NCBI GenBank assembly: GCA_002359655.1
Contig: DENL01000005.1
Coordinates: 1 to 64,000, forward strand
DNA length: 64,000 nucleotides
Reading direction: 5' to 3'
Source: Rickettsiales bacterium UBA2645
GTDB taxonomy: Bacteria; Pseudomonadota; Alphaproteobacteria; Rickettsiales; UBA1997
Part shown: piece after piece, positions 17,376-25,369 of the stretch
Layout: each line of letters starts with the position of its first letter
How positions within the stretch are numbered: position 1 is the first letter of the stretch
Made by a program: the position numbers and the translations under genes
The notes under the pieces: model-generated
The model's database searches: none
The model's input: only the letters and a program-made list of their open reading frames with translations
Told to the model about the DNA's origin: nothing

Positions 17376-17399
17376 AATTTTCCGCTCGAGCGGAAAATT
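17376..17399. promoter_or_regulatory. 24-bp perfect palindrome upstream of folP
   Basis: The palindrome aattttccgctc/gagcggaaaatt ends 19 bp before the folP start codon. It could be an operator for folP or a hairpin ending the pstA transcript. There is no clear T run, so an operator is at least as likely. Confidence 0.4.
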
Positions 17400-17418
17400 C
17401 AAAATTTCTTATTAAAAA

Positions 17419-18213
17419 ATGGTAAAGATTGTCGGAATTTTAAATGTCACGCCCGACTCATTTTCTGACGGCGGAAAATTTAACTCTCTCGACAACGCTC
17501 TCATTCAATTAAAAAAAATGATTGATGAAGGTGCTGATGTAATTGACATTGGTGCTGAATCCACAAGACCAAACGCTGTCAAAATAACTGCAGAAGAAGA
17601 ATGGCAAAGATTGGAAAAAATTCTTCCCGAAATAATTAAAGTGGTAAAAAACTCTGCGCCTAAAATCAAAACCAGCATCGATTCCTATCATTTTGAAACT
17701 TTAAAAAAAGCTCACGAAATTGGCGTTGATGTTATTAACGATGTTACTGGCTTGTCTGATGCAAGAATTATTGATTTTATTGCCGCTAAAAACATCGAAA
17801 CAATTTTGATGCACAACCTGCAAATCCCTGCTGTTCAAGGTGCGGTAATTAATCGTAACATTAATCTGATTAGAGAAATAATTTCTTGGGCGCAGCAAAA
17901 AATTTTCTACCTCGAGCAAAAGAAAGTTAAAAAATCACAACTAATTTTTGATCCCGGAATTGGTTTTGCTAAAGACGCTTTGCAATCAATTCGTATTTTA
18001 AAAAACATTGAAGATTTCAGAATTTTAGGACTCCCGATTTATGTTGGTCACTCGAAAAAAAGTTTTTTAGAAGCGATTGATTTTTCTGATTACGGCGAAA
18101 ATTTAAACCGCGCTGAAAAAACACTAATTATTTCAAAATATCTGAAAGAAAAAAATGTCGATTATCTGCGAGTGCACGAGGTAAAAGCCACCATCGACTT
18201 CTGCTTATTTTAA
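17419..18213 (+). CDS. folP: Dihydropteroate synthase
   Basis: FolP condenses p-aminobenzoate with hydroxymethyl-dihydropterin pyrophosphate in folate synthesis and is the sulfonamide target. The 264-residue TIM barrel shows the family signatures GILNVTPDSFSDGGKF (residues ~5-20), DIGAESTRPNA, SIDSYHF, INDVTGL, DPGIGFAKD and the final VHEVKATIDF (usually RVHDV). Length is normal. No other folate genes (folK, folB) are adjacent. Confidence 0.95.
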   Translation: MVKIVGILNVTPDSFSDGGKFNSLDNALIQLKKMIDEGADVIDIGAESTRPNAVKITAEEEWQRLEKILPEIIKVVKNSAPKIKTSIDSYHFETLKKAHEIGVDVINDVTGLSDARIIDFIAAKNIETILMHNLQIPAVQGAVINRNINLIREIISWAQQKIFYLEQKKVKKSQLIFDPGIGFAKDALQSIRILKNIEDFRILGLPIYVGHSKKSFLEAIDFSDYGENLNRAEKTLIISKYLKEKNVDYLRVHEVKATIDFCLF

Positions 18214-18327
18214 ATTTAAGTCAAAACCTTGTAATCGCCAAAGCTCTTCTTAAGTTGGTCTTACAAATTAAAAAGCACCACTAAGCAATAAACTCAACAA
18301 TCAAAACCAACCAAATAATTACAATTT

Positions 18328-20259
18328 ATGTCTAATAAAGTAATCGGCATTGACCTTGGAACCACCAACTCTTGCGTGGCAATCATGGAAGGTAAAAATG
18401 TTAAAGTTATTGAAAATTCTGAAGGTGTCAGAACCACTCCTTCAATCATCGGATTTTTAGCGAATGGCGAAAGAACAGTCGGAGCATCTGCAAAACGCCA
18501 AGCTGTAACCAATCCCCAAAATACAATTTTTGGTATCAAGAGATTAATCGGTCGCAGAAATGACGATCCAACAACTGCCAAAGACAAAGAGCTAGTTCCC
18601 TACAAAATCGTGCCTTCAGCAAATGGCGACGCTTGGGTTGAAGTTAAAGGTGAAAAATATTCTCCCAGCCAAATTTCTGCTTTCACTTTAATGAAGATGA
18701 AAGAAACCGCCGAAAGCTATTTAGGCGAAAAAGTTGACAAAGCTGTAATCACTGTGCCTGCTTATTTCAACGACTCACAACGCCAAGCCACCAAAGATGC
18801 TGGCAAAATTGCCGGCCTTGACGTGCTTCGTATTATTAACGAACCAACTGCCGCAGCTCTGGCTTACGGCTTTGACAAAAAAGGCGGACAGACAATTGCG
18901 GTGTACGATTTGGGTGGCGGTACTTTTGACGTTTCAATTTTAGAAATTGGCGACGGCGTTTTCGAAGTAAAATCAACCAATGGCGACACTTTCTTAGGTG
19001 GCGAAGATTTCGACATGCGTATTCTGAAATTCTTAACAGAAGAATTTAAAAAAGAGCAGGGCGTCGATTTGTCAAAAGATCCTTTGGCTTTACAGCGTTT
19101 GAAAGAAGCTTCTGAAAAGGCTAAAATCGAGCTTTCAAGCTTGATGGAAACCGAAATCAATTTGCCTTACATCACTGCTGACGCTTCGGGCCCTAAGCAT
19201 TTAAATGTCAAACTTTCGCGCGCTAAACTCGAACAATTAGTTGACGATTTAATAGAGCGCACCGTCAAACCTTGTGAAAACGCTTTGCAAGATGCTGGTT
19301 TAAAAGCTTCTGACATTCACGAAGTTATTTTGGTTGGCGGAATGAGCCGCATGCCAAAAGTGATTGAAACTGTGAAAAAACTTTTTGGCAAAGAACCAAA
19401 TAAATCAGTAAATCCTGACGAAGTTGTGGCGATTGGTGCGGCGATTCAAGGTGCAGTTCTGCAAGGTGACGTGAAAGACGTTCTTCTCTTAGACGTAACT
19501 CCGCTTTCACTTGGAATTGAAACTGCTGGCGGCGTATTTACTCGCTTGATTGATCGTAACACTACAATTCCAACTAATAAGAGCCAAGTTTTCTCAACTG
19601 CTGCCGACAACCAAACCGCGGTTACAATTAAAGTCTTCCAAGGTGAGCGCGACATTGCAGTTCACAATAAAATCCTTGGTGAATTTAATTTAGAAGGAAT
19701 TGCTCCAGCGCCTCGCGGAATGCCGCAAATCGAAGTTATTTTCGACATTGATGCCAACGGTGTGGTGAAAGTTTCGGCCAAAGATAAAGCAACTGGCAAA
19801 GAGCAACAAATCAGAATTCAATCCTCCGGTGGCTTGTCTGAAGCTGAAATTCAAAAAATGATGAAAGACGCTGAAGCCAATGCTGAAGCTGACAAAGCTA
19901 AGAAAGAATTTATTGAGGCTAAAAATCACGCTGATGCTGCGGTTTACGAAACTGAAAAATCTTTGAAAGAACACGGCGACAAAGTTGATGCTGCAACTAA
20001 ATCAGCAATTGAGACAGAAGTACAAAAAGTGAAAGATCTTACAGCCAAATCTGACGCGACTGCCGCTGAGTTGAAATCTGCAACTGAAAGCTTGATGCAA
20101 AATTCAATGAAGCTTGGTGAAGCAATTTACAAAGCAAGTCAAGCTGGCGCTGGTGACGCTCAATCTCACGATCAAGCCAAATCAGCAAATGCAGAATCTG
20201 GCGAAAAAGTTGTTGATGCGGAATATGAGGAAGTAAAAAAAGATGAGAAAAAAAGTTAA
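18328..20259 (+). CDS. dnaK: Chaperone protein DnaK (Hsp70)
   Basis: DnaK is the ATP-dependent Hsp70 chaperone and acts with DnaJ and GrpE. The 643-residue protein has the N-terminal ATPase domain (IGIDLGTTNSCVAIMEG, VYDLGGGTFDVSILEIG, VILVGGMSRMPKV), linker DVLLLDVTPLSLGIET, substrate-binding domain and a helical lid ending in an acidic VDAEYEEVKKDEKK tail. dnaJ, the usual downstream neighbour, is absent: a strong terminator follows at once. grpE lies at 57978-58541. Confidence 0.98.
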   Translation: MSNKVIGIDLGTTNSCVAIMEGKNVKVIENSEGVRTTPSIIGFLANGERTVGASAKRQAVTNPQNTIFGIKRLIGRRNDDPTTAKDKELVPYKIVPSANGDAWVEVKGEKYSPSQISAFTLMKMKETAESYLGEKVDKAVITVPAYFNDSQRQATKDAGKIAGLDVLRIINEPTAAALAYGFDKKGGQTIAVYDLGGGTFDVSILEIGDGVFEVKSTNGDTFLGGEDFDMRILKFLTEEFKKEQGVDLSKDPLALQRLKEASEKAKIELSSLMETEINLPYITADASGPKHLNVKLSRAKLEQLVDDLIERTVKPCENALQDAGLKASDIHEVILVGGMSRMPKVIETVKKLFGKEPNKSVNPDEVVAIGAAIQGAVLQGDVKDVLLLDVTPLSLGIETAGGVFTRLIDRNTTIPTNKSQVFSTAADNQTAVTIKVFQGERDIAVHNKILGEFNLEGIAPAPRGMPQIEVIFDIDANGVVKVSAKDKATGKEQQIRIQSSGGLSEAEIQKMMKDAEANAEADKAKKEFIEAKNHADAAVYETEKSLKEHGDKVDAATKSAIETEVQKVKDLTAKSDATAAELKSATESLMQNSMKLGEAIYKASQAGAGDAQSHDQAKSANAESGEKVVDAEYEEVKKDEKKS

Positions 20260-20269
20260 TCATTCTGCA

Positions 20270-20303
20270 AATCAGATCCCGTCAATATTTACGGGATCTG
20301 ATT
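20270..20303. terminator. Bidirectional rho-independent terminator after dnaK
   Basis: A perfect 13-bp stem (aatcagatcccgt / acgggatctgatt) with an 8-base loop lies between the convergent ends of dnaK and the hybrid histidine kinase, followed by ctttct on the plus strand. It can serve both genes. Confidence 0.85.
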
Positions 20304-20307
20304 CTTT

Positions 20308-22272
20308 CTAAGAACACATCGATTTGTCTTTAGTTTTACAAAACACAATTGCTTCCACTAACCTTTTGTAATCGTCGCCTTTAATAAAATAATCATCAAA
20401 ACCAGCGTTTAAGATTTCGTGAATTTTTTCTTTTTCACTTTCACCAGTAAAAGCAATTATTGGTGTTAGCGCTAAATTATTATTAGTTTGAAATTCACGC
20501 AGCTTTTTTGCCACTAAAACTCCGCTTAATTCTGGCATGTTAATATCAAGCAAAATCAAATCATAAACATGCTCTTTAGCCATGTTTAGAGCTTCTTCTC
20601 CGTTTCTTACTTCATCAGTTTTAACGTCAAATTTTTCTAAATATTTTACCGTTAAAATAATATTTACATTCTCGTCATCGGCTAAGAGAATTTTTTTATC
20701 TTTAAGATTTTTTCTGATTTCTTTTTCTGTAAGCAAGTTTTTTTCTAACTTGATTAGAGACCATTTTGAAACTTCTCTAAGAAAGAAACTCGCCGGAGCA
20801 TATTTTGCCACATAGCTACTGAATCCAGCTTTTTTCAATCTTCCAAAAATAGGTTCTAAGCTTTTGAAGGAATAAGCAATGATTGGGGTTGTGCGATCAA
20901 ACTCACGGATTTTTTGTACTAAAGAAACTGCATCAACTTCCGACATTTCAACTTCGGCTATTACTAAATCATAAGTATTGGAGCCAATCATTTCTAGGGC
21001 ATCGTCACCATTACCGACTAGATCACAAGTTGTTGATTGCAGATTTTTTTCTAACAATTTTTTAATATTTTCTGCACTCGATTTATGGTCATCGATTAGC
21101 AATATTTTGTTAGTTCCCGGCTGTTTTGCTTTTCTAGTTTCTTTAGGAAAGGCTAAAATAAATTCACTAAATTCACCCTCGATTGAATTACAAGAAATTG
21201 CACCGCCAAAGCTACTCATAGTTTTGCGGCAAAATGCCAAGCCAAGTCCGGTGCCGCCTTCTTTGCCGGAAGTAGAGAAAACTTCAAACAAACTATGTAA
21301 TTTGCTTTCTGGAATACCCGGCCCGTCATCACGAACATAAATGCGATTGAAACGATCGTCACTGATTTCAGCCCTGATGGTGATGGTTAAATTAGGATGA
21401 GATCTTAAGTAATAAAAAGTGTTCTTAAATAAATTGAAGAAAACATAGCTTAGCAAAGTCTCATTACACTTCACTTTGAAATCGTTCTCTTCATTGATTT
21501 CAATAAAGATTTTTTCTTTTTCGTTTGCTGCAAAAGTATATTCTTTCATTACTGTTTTAATGATTTCTGAAATCAGACAATCTTTAAAAGCTGTAGTATC
21601 GATTGGTTTTTGCTTGATGCTGTCCAAAATTATATCAATCAAAATATTACCACGCTTGGCTGAGGAAGCAGCTATATCAAGCGACTCAACAATTTCTTGA
21701 AACTCTCTTTTTTTAAGTGGCGTGATTTTTTCGCTGTCATCATCGCAACAAAATTTCTCAAGCAATTTGGCTTGATTGAGTTTTTCTTTTACTAACTCAG
21801 TTGATTGACGCACGGTATTTAAAGGGTTGCGCATTTCATGAGCGATTGATCCGCTAAGTCCCAAATAATTTTGTCTGGCTTCAAATTCATCTAACGCCTT
21901 TCTAAGCAAGGCTGAAACCTGCACCACATCCCAAGGTTTGGTCAGATAAGCAAAAACGTTACTTTTATTAATGGCGGAAATGTTGTCTTCAAGATTGGCG
22001 TAAGCAGTGGTTATAATTCTAATGATGTTTTGGTTTTTTTCTCTGACAGCTGTTAAAAGATCAACCCCATTGATTTTGGGCATTTTTTGATCAGAAACTA
22101 CAACAGCGATATTGAAATGTTTTTCATCAATAATCTGCAAAACTTCACTTGGATTTGTGGTAGCAATAATATTGAAATGCTGACCAAAAAGTTTTTCGAA
22201 ATATTTGACCGACTTTTCTTCGTCGTCCACGAAAATAATAGAATATTTTGAATTGTTATTTTTATCTGTCAT
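20308..22272 (-). CDS. Hybrid REC-histidine kinase-REC-REC protein, PhcR-like
   Basis: The soluble 654-residue protein has four modules. An N-terminal receiver carries phospho-acceptor D61 (SDQKMP) and K112 (TKPW). A HisKA domain has H145 in SIAHEMRNPLN. A HATPase_c domain shows VRDDGPGIP and GGTGLGLAF. Two C-terminal receivers follow. In the second receiver the phospho-acceptor position is Glu (E440 in LVIAEVEMSE), while the third has a normal D576 (LLDINMPEL). A receiver placed before a kinase domain is the arrangement of Ralstonia PhcR, and a PhcB-like gene and sensor kinase lie just across the divergent region. I infer a role in a Phc-type phosphorelay; no DNA-binding output domain is present. 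Confidence 0.8.
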   Translation of the reverse strand: MTDKNNNSKYSIIFVDDEEKSVKYFEKLFGQHFNIIATTNPSEVLQIIDEKHFNIAVVVSDQKMPKINGVDLLTAVREKNQNIIRIITTAYANLEDNISAINKSNVFAYLTKPWDVVQVSALLRKALDEFEARQNYLGLSGSIAHEMRNPLNTVRQSTELVKEKLNQAKLLEKFCCDDDSEKITPLKKREFQEIVESLDIAASSAKRGNILIDIILDSIKQKPIDTTAFKDCLISEIIKTVMKEYTFAANEKEKIFIEINEENDFKVKCNETLLSYVFFNLFKNTFYYLRSHPNLTITIRAEISDDRFNRIYVRDDGPGIPESKLHSLFEVFSTSGKEGGTGLGLAFCRKTMSSFGGAISCNSIEGEFSEFILAFPKETRKAKQPGTNKILLIDDHKSSAENIKKLLEKNLQSTTCDLVGNGDDALEMIGSNTYDLVIAEVEMSEVDAVSLVQKIREFDRTTPIIAYSFKSLEPIFGRLKKAGFSSYVAKYAPASFFLREVSKWSLIKLEKNLLTEKEIRKNLKDKKILLADDENVNIILTVKYLEKFDVKTDEVRNGEEALNMAKEHVYDLILLDINMPELSGVLVAKKLREFQTNNNLALTPIIAFTGESEKEKIHEILNAGFDDYFIKGDDYKRLVEAIVFCKTKDKSMCS

Positions 22273-22365
22273 TGGCGTGTATCTTCTTGGTTTAGAGCTT
22301 TTTTAAAGATTTACTTGTGGACATCAAAATTTCCAAAAGCGCTATACTTGCTTGAGTAAAAATAA

Positions 22366-22532
22366 AACATACCCCAATTGGGTATAGCAACATCTTTAAA
22401 ATAAAATAGCTTTTGTAGTAATCAGAAATTCAACTTAGACTTAAGAAAAAAAATCAGGCAACCAAAAAATACTGATTTAAATTCAAATAAAAAAATTGGC
22501 TTAAGTTTGGTTTCTAATACTTCACATAATCT
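22366..22532 (+). repeat. Direct repeat copy 1 flanking the mobile mystery module
   Basis: This ~167-bp segment matches 23731-23896 with few differences (shared runs such as gggtatagcaacatctttaa, gtagtaatcagaaatt and ggcttaagtttggtttctaa). It lies in the promoter region of the hybrid kinase. The second copy lies in the promoter region of the PhcB-like gene. Confidence 0.92.
22369..22385. promoter_or_regulatory. Candidate operator ATACCC-N5-GGGTAT (copy 1)
   Basis: A 6-bp-arm inverted repeat with spacer caatt. It is kept in the second copy of the flanking repeat (23734-23750) with a changed spacer (cgatt), so the arms are conserved while the centre varies. This suggests a protein-binding site. 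Confidence 0.45.
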
Positions 22533-22586
22533 AATAATTTTATTAGCATTTATACTTAAAAATAATCTTGCATAATTAGACTATAT

Positions 22587-22612
22587 TCTAATATTAATTC
22601 ATTTTTATTAGA
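22587..22612. promoter_or_regulatory. Candidate autoregulatory site for the XRE protein
   Basis: The inverted repeat tctaat...attaga lies 15 bp before the start codon of mobile mystery protein A, and a related ctaata/tattag repeat is at 22531-22546. XRE antitoxin-type proteins often bind such sites in their own promoters. This is an inference from position and symmetry. Confidence 0.35.
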
Positions 22613-22627
22613 TTGTATTACAACATA

Positions 22628-23089
22628 ATGACCAAAAAATTAAAACAAATTCAACTTACAAACCTAGACAAACGCTTTAATCAAATGCGTTTTGAGCCAA
22701 AGCCAAAATCTGGTTGGATCAAAACAATCAGAGAAGCTCTGTCCATGCCCTTGGCTTTTCCAGCAAAAAAATTAAAAATTTCACAGCCCAGCGTTGCAAG
22801 ACTAGAAAAAAACGAAATTGACGAAAGCATCACCCTAAAATCTTTAAGACAATTAGCAGCAGTAATGAATTGCGAATTACATTACGCCATTATTCCACAC
22901 CAAAAATCTTTAAAAAAAATTGTCGAGAAACGCTCTGAACAAAAAGCAAGATCAATAGTTAATGATGTAAATAACACCATGTCTCTTGAAGATCAAAAAA
23001 TTAAAGATCCCAAAAGATCAGTTAAATTTTTAGCTAAAGAATTTGCCGAAGATCTAAAAAAAAGTTTGTGGCACGATGATGAAAATTAA
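22628..23089 (+). CDS. Mobile mystery protein A (XRE-family DNA-binding protein)
   Basis: I recognise this as the TIGR02612 family: a conserved ~150-residue protein with the opening GWIKTIREALSMPL, a helix-turn-helix (KKLKISQPSVARLEKNE), ITLKSLRQLAAVMNCELHYAIIP, and the C-terminal NNTMSLEDQ. It is always followed by the Fic-domain partner B, and the pair behaves like a mobile regulatory or toxin-antitoxin-like module. I chose the ATG at 22628 (153 residues) over a TTG 15 bp upstream. It overlaps the partner gene by 14 bp. Confidence 0.88.
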   Translation: MTKKLKQIQLTNLDKRFNQMRFEPKPKSGWIKTIREALSMPLAFPAKKLKISQPSVARLEKNEIDESITLKSLRQLAAVMNCELHYAIIPHQKSLKKIVEKRSEQKARSIVNDVNNTMSLEDQKIKDPKRSVKFLAKEFAEDLKKSLWHDDEN

Positions 23090-23674
23090 ATTCATTGAGC
23101 TTGGCCAAACTCCAATTGATGATGACGAGAAACAAGCTCTAATTCCAAATATTAATACCTTAGAAGAATTAAATGTCTGGGAACACGAAAACATCATAGA
23201 AGCCAGAAAATGGGCATTAAGTCCAAAAGTACTTAGCCGATATGATATTTTCGATGTCGATTTTCTGCTCAAGCTTCACAAAAAAATGTTTGATAAAACT
23301 TGGAAATGGGCAGGGCAACTCAGAACTAGCGATAAAAATATTGGCTGCGATCCTAACTTAATCCGAATTGAATTAAAAAAACTTTGTGGCGATGCTAGAT
23401 ATTGGCTTGATAACCAAACTTACTCAACTGAGCAGCTTGCTTTAGTTTTTCATCATCGACTGGTAAAAATTCATCTATTCCCAAATGGCAATGGCCGTCA
23501 GGCAAGATTGGTATCTGATTGTATAATTAAAAATTTGCACCGTCGAAAAAAATTGACTGGCAGGGCAATAATTTCAGCTCTGCAAAAGAGCTAAGAAAAA
23601 ACTATATTTTAGCACTTCATAAAGCTGATGGCGGAGATTACTCGAAGTTATTTGATTTATTTACAAAAAATTAG
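23076..23674 (+). pseudogene. Mobile mystery protein B (Fic/DOC protein), frameshifted near the C-terminus
   Basis: As read, the frame stops at 23594 after 172 residues. The Fic motif is intact (HLFPNGNGRQAR, residues 133-144), as is the conserved WKWAGQLRTSDKNIG. Past a run of seven A at 23546-23552 the +1 frame continues with IDWQGNNFSS and AKELRKNYILALHKADGGDY to a stop at 23672-23674. That is the expected C-terminal end of TIGR02613 proteins (a region with R-YI-AL-AD-GDY). One missing A therefore explains the truncation. Causes could be true mutation, slippage that restores the full protein in some transcripts, or a sequencing error. Fic proteins transfer AMP or related groups to target proteins. 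Confidence 0.8.
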
Positions 23675-23730
23675 CTAATAGATCAGCAATAGAATCGACT
23701 CCAAAAGTCATTACCTTTGTTGCATAAATG

Positions 23731-23896
23731 AACATACCCCGATTGGGTATAGCAACATCTTTAAAATAAAATAGCTTTTGTAGTAATCAGAAATTTAACT
23801 TAAGCCCCAGTGGAAAAAGTCAGACAGTCAAAAAATACTGATTTAAATTCAGATAAAAATTGGCTTAAGTTTGGTTTCTAATATCTTGCATAATCC
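23731..23896 (+). repeat. Direct repeat copy 2 flanking the mobile mystery module
   Basis: This is the second copy of the segment at 22366-22532, in the same orientation. The start-to-start distance is 1365 bp, which is the size of the inserted module plus one repeat. The middle part (around 23803-23830) is the most diverged, while both ends are well conserved. Confidence 0.92.
23734..23750. promoter_or_regulatory. Candidate operator ATACCC-N5-GGGTAT (copy 2)
   Basis: Same inverted repeat as at 22369-22385, spacer cgatt. It lies about 243 bp upstream of the PhcB-like start codon. Confidence 0.45.
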
Positions 23897-23992
23897 AACA
23901 GTTTCAAATTTTATATCAGCTCTTCGTATCTAATCCTTCTCGAAGCTATTGATTTACTTCACAATATATCAACATCATAAGTTCAAGTTCAA

Positions 23993-25369
23993 ATGACAAA
24001 GGCAGCTTCTTTTGCAGATAGCGAATTAGTAACCTTTCATAATAGCCAAGGTGTAAAAGCCAGAGGTACGCTACTGAAGCTTTCACAAAACTATATCGTT
24101 TTTGAAATTTATAATCCTTACTCAATTGTACAGTTGAGTGAAGTATTATCTGATCTAACAATAACTAGGGCTGATAAACAAATTTATAATGGCAAGGCTG
24201 TTGTAACCAGTATAGTTAATACTGGAATTATTCTTATAGTTTCCGCGACTCTTTCAGACTCTTACTGGAAAAGCTCGGTTGATATCAGATCACAAAAAGA
24301 CATTCAAAAAGAGATAGAGCATTTAATTAGCAATTTTGATAAGTCTCAAAATATTGATTATGCTTTTAGAATGAATGTTCTAGCCATCAGATCATTTCTA
24401 TCAGATACAAAAAATTGGCTTGATAAGCTCGAGCCATCAGCAGAAAAGTTAGGAATAAAAATAGATGCCAAATTCATGTTGAGTAATTTTAAATCACTTT
24501 TTGAAAAAGCATCTGAATTAGGAACAGAATTCCACTCTCTTGTTGCTTTAGCCAAAAAAAGCGATCTCGATGACTATAAAGTTTTTACTCAGAATATGCT
24601 GCACCCATTTTTTATGTCATCGCCATTCCCTTATCGCTGTTATAACAAACCTTTAGGATATGCAGGGGATTACGAAATGATGCGTATGATTCAAAGAGAG
24701 AATGCTGAAGGGCCAAATCTTTTCGCTAAATTTATTAATGTATTTTACACAAATATTCCAATTGCCGATTCGGTTAAAAATCGTACCGCAAACTTGGTAA
24801 AATTAATTGAAGAAGGAATTGAAGCAGCTGAAAAAAAGGGTGAAGAATATCGTTCTGTGAGCATTGGCTGTGGACCAGCTTTAGAAATAAAACAAATTTT
24901 AGAGAAAAATTCTCACAAAACAAAATGCCATTTTAGACTTCTAGACTTCAATCAAGAAACCTTAAATTTTGCAGTAAGCCAAGCAAATAACTCTAAAAAG
25001 AATAACAACTATAACATTGAGGGAGAGTTAAATTCTGTACATGAGCTTTTAAAAAGAAGTGTAGCAGAAAGGGATGAGCAAGAAAAATATGACTTAGTTT
25101 ATTGCTCTGGATTATTTGATTATTTATCAAATCGAGTTTGTGCCAGATTGATAAAATTGTTTTTCTCTATGGTCAAACCAGGTGGAAAGGTTTTTGTTAC
25201 CAACATGCACTCTAACAATTATGATAACTATTTGATGGAGTTGCTGCTTGAGTGGCATTTAATTTATCGAGACGAAGCAATAATGTCATCACTTGCACCA
25301 GAGCTAGGAAAACAAAGATTATTCACCGACAAAACTGGCGTTAATTTATGCTTAGAAATAACCAAATAA
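23993..25369 (+). CDS. PhcB-like methyltransferase with PilZ-like N-terminal domain
   Basis: The 458-residue protein has an N-terminal beta domain resembling PilZ (VTFHNSQGVKARGTLLKLSQ ... NYIVFEIYNPYSIVQLSEVL, residues ~13-95), a helical middle with the family motif SPFPYRCYNKPLGYAGDYEM, and a C-terminal class I SAM methyltransferase domain. Motif I is VSIGCGPALEI (289-299), followed by LLDFNQETL and LVYCSGLFDYLS. Proteins of this build are annotated as extracellular-factor 3-hydroxypalmitic acid methyl ester synthases; Ralstonia PhcB is the founding member. The next gene starts with a TAATG overlap and encodes a membrane histidine kinase, as in phcBS. Function as a signal synthase is inferred from family and order. 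Confidence 0.78.
   Translation: MTKAASFADSELVTFHNSQGVKARGTLLKLSQNYIVFEIYNPYSIVQLSEVLSDLTITRADKQIYNGKAVVTSIVNTGIILIVSATLSDSYWKSSVDIRSQKDIQKEIEHLISNFDKSQNIDYAFRMNVLAIRSFLSDTKNWLDKLEPSAEKLGIKIDAKFMLSNFKSLFEKASELGTEFHSLVALAKKSDLDDYKVFTQNMLHPFFMSSPFPYRCYNKPLGYAGDYEMMRMIQRENAEGPNLFAKFINVFYTNIPIADSVKNRTANLVKLIEEGIEAAEKKGEEYRSVSIGCGPALEIKQILEKNSHKTKCHFRLLDFNQETLNFAVSQANNSKKNNNYNIEGELNSVHELLKRSVAERDEQEKYDLVYCSGLFDYLSNRVCARLIKLFFSMVKPGGKVFVTNMHSNNYDNYLMELLLEWHLIYRDEAIMSSLAPELGKQRLFTDKTGVNLCLEITK

Larger units (their letters stand above)
22273..22627. promoter_or_regulatory. Upstream region between the hybrid kinase and mobile mystery protein A
   Basis: This 355-bp gap holds no gene of its own. It contains copy 1 of a 166-bp direct repeat (22366-22532), the palindrome ATACCC-N5-GGGTAT, an inverted repeat ctaata/tattag at 22531-22546, and tctaat/attaga at 22587-22612 just before the XRE gene. 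Promoters for both flanking divergent genes must lie here. Confidence 0.6.
23675..23992. promoter_or_regulatory. Upstream region of the PhcB-like gene with repeat copy 2
   Basis: This 318-bp gap has no gene. It contains direct repeat copy 2 and a further AT-rich stretch up to the ATG of the PhcB-like gene. The promoter for the signalling operon must lie here. Confidence 0.6.

Noticed and set aside
22587..22627. A longer form of the XRE protein starting at TTG 22613
   Set aside because: The ATG at 22628 fits the family N-terminus; the longer form would begin inside the inverted repeat.
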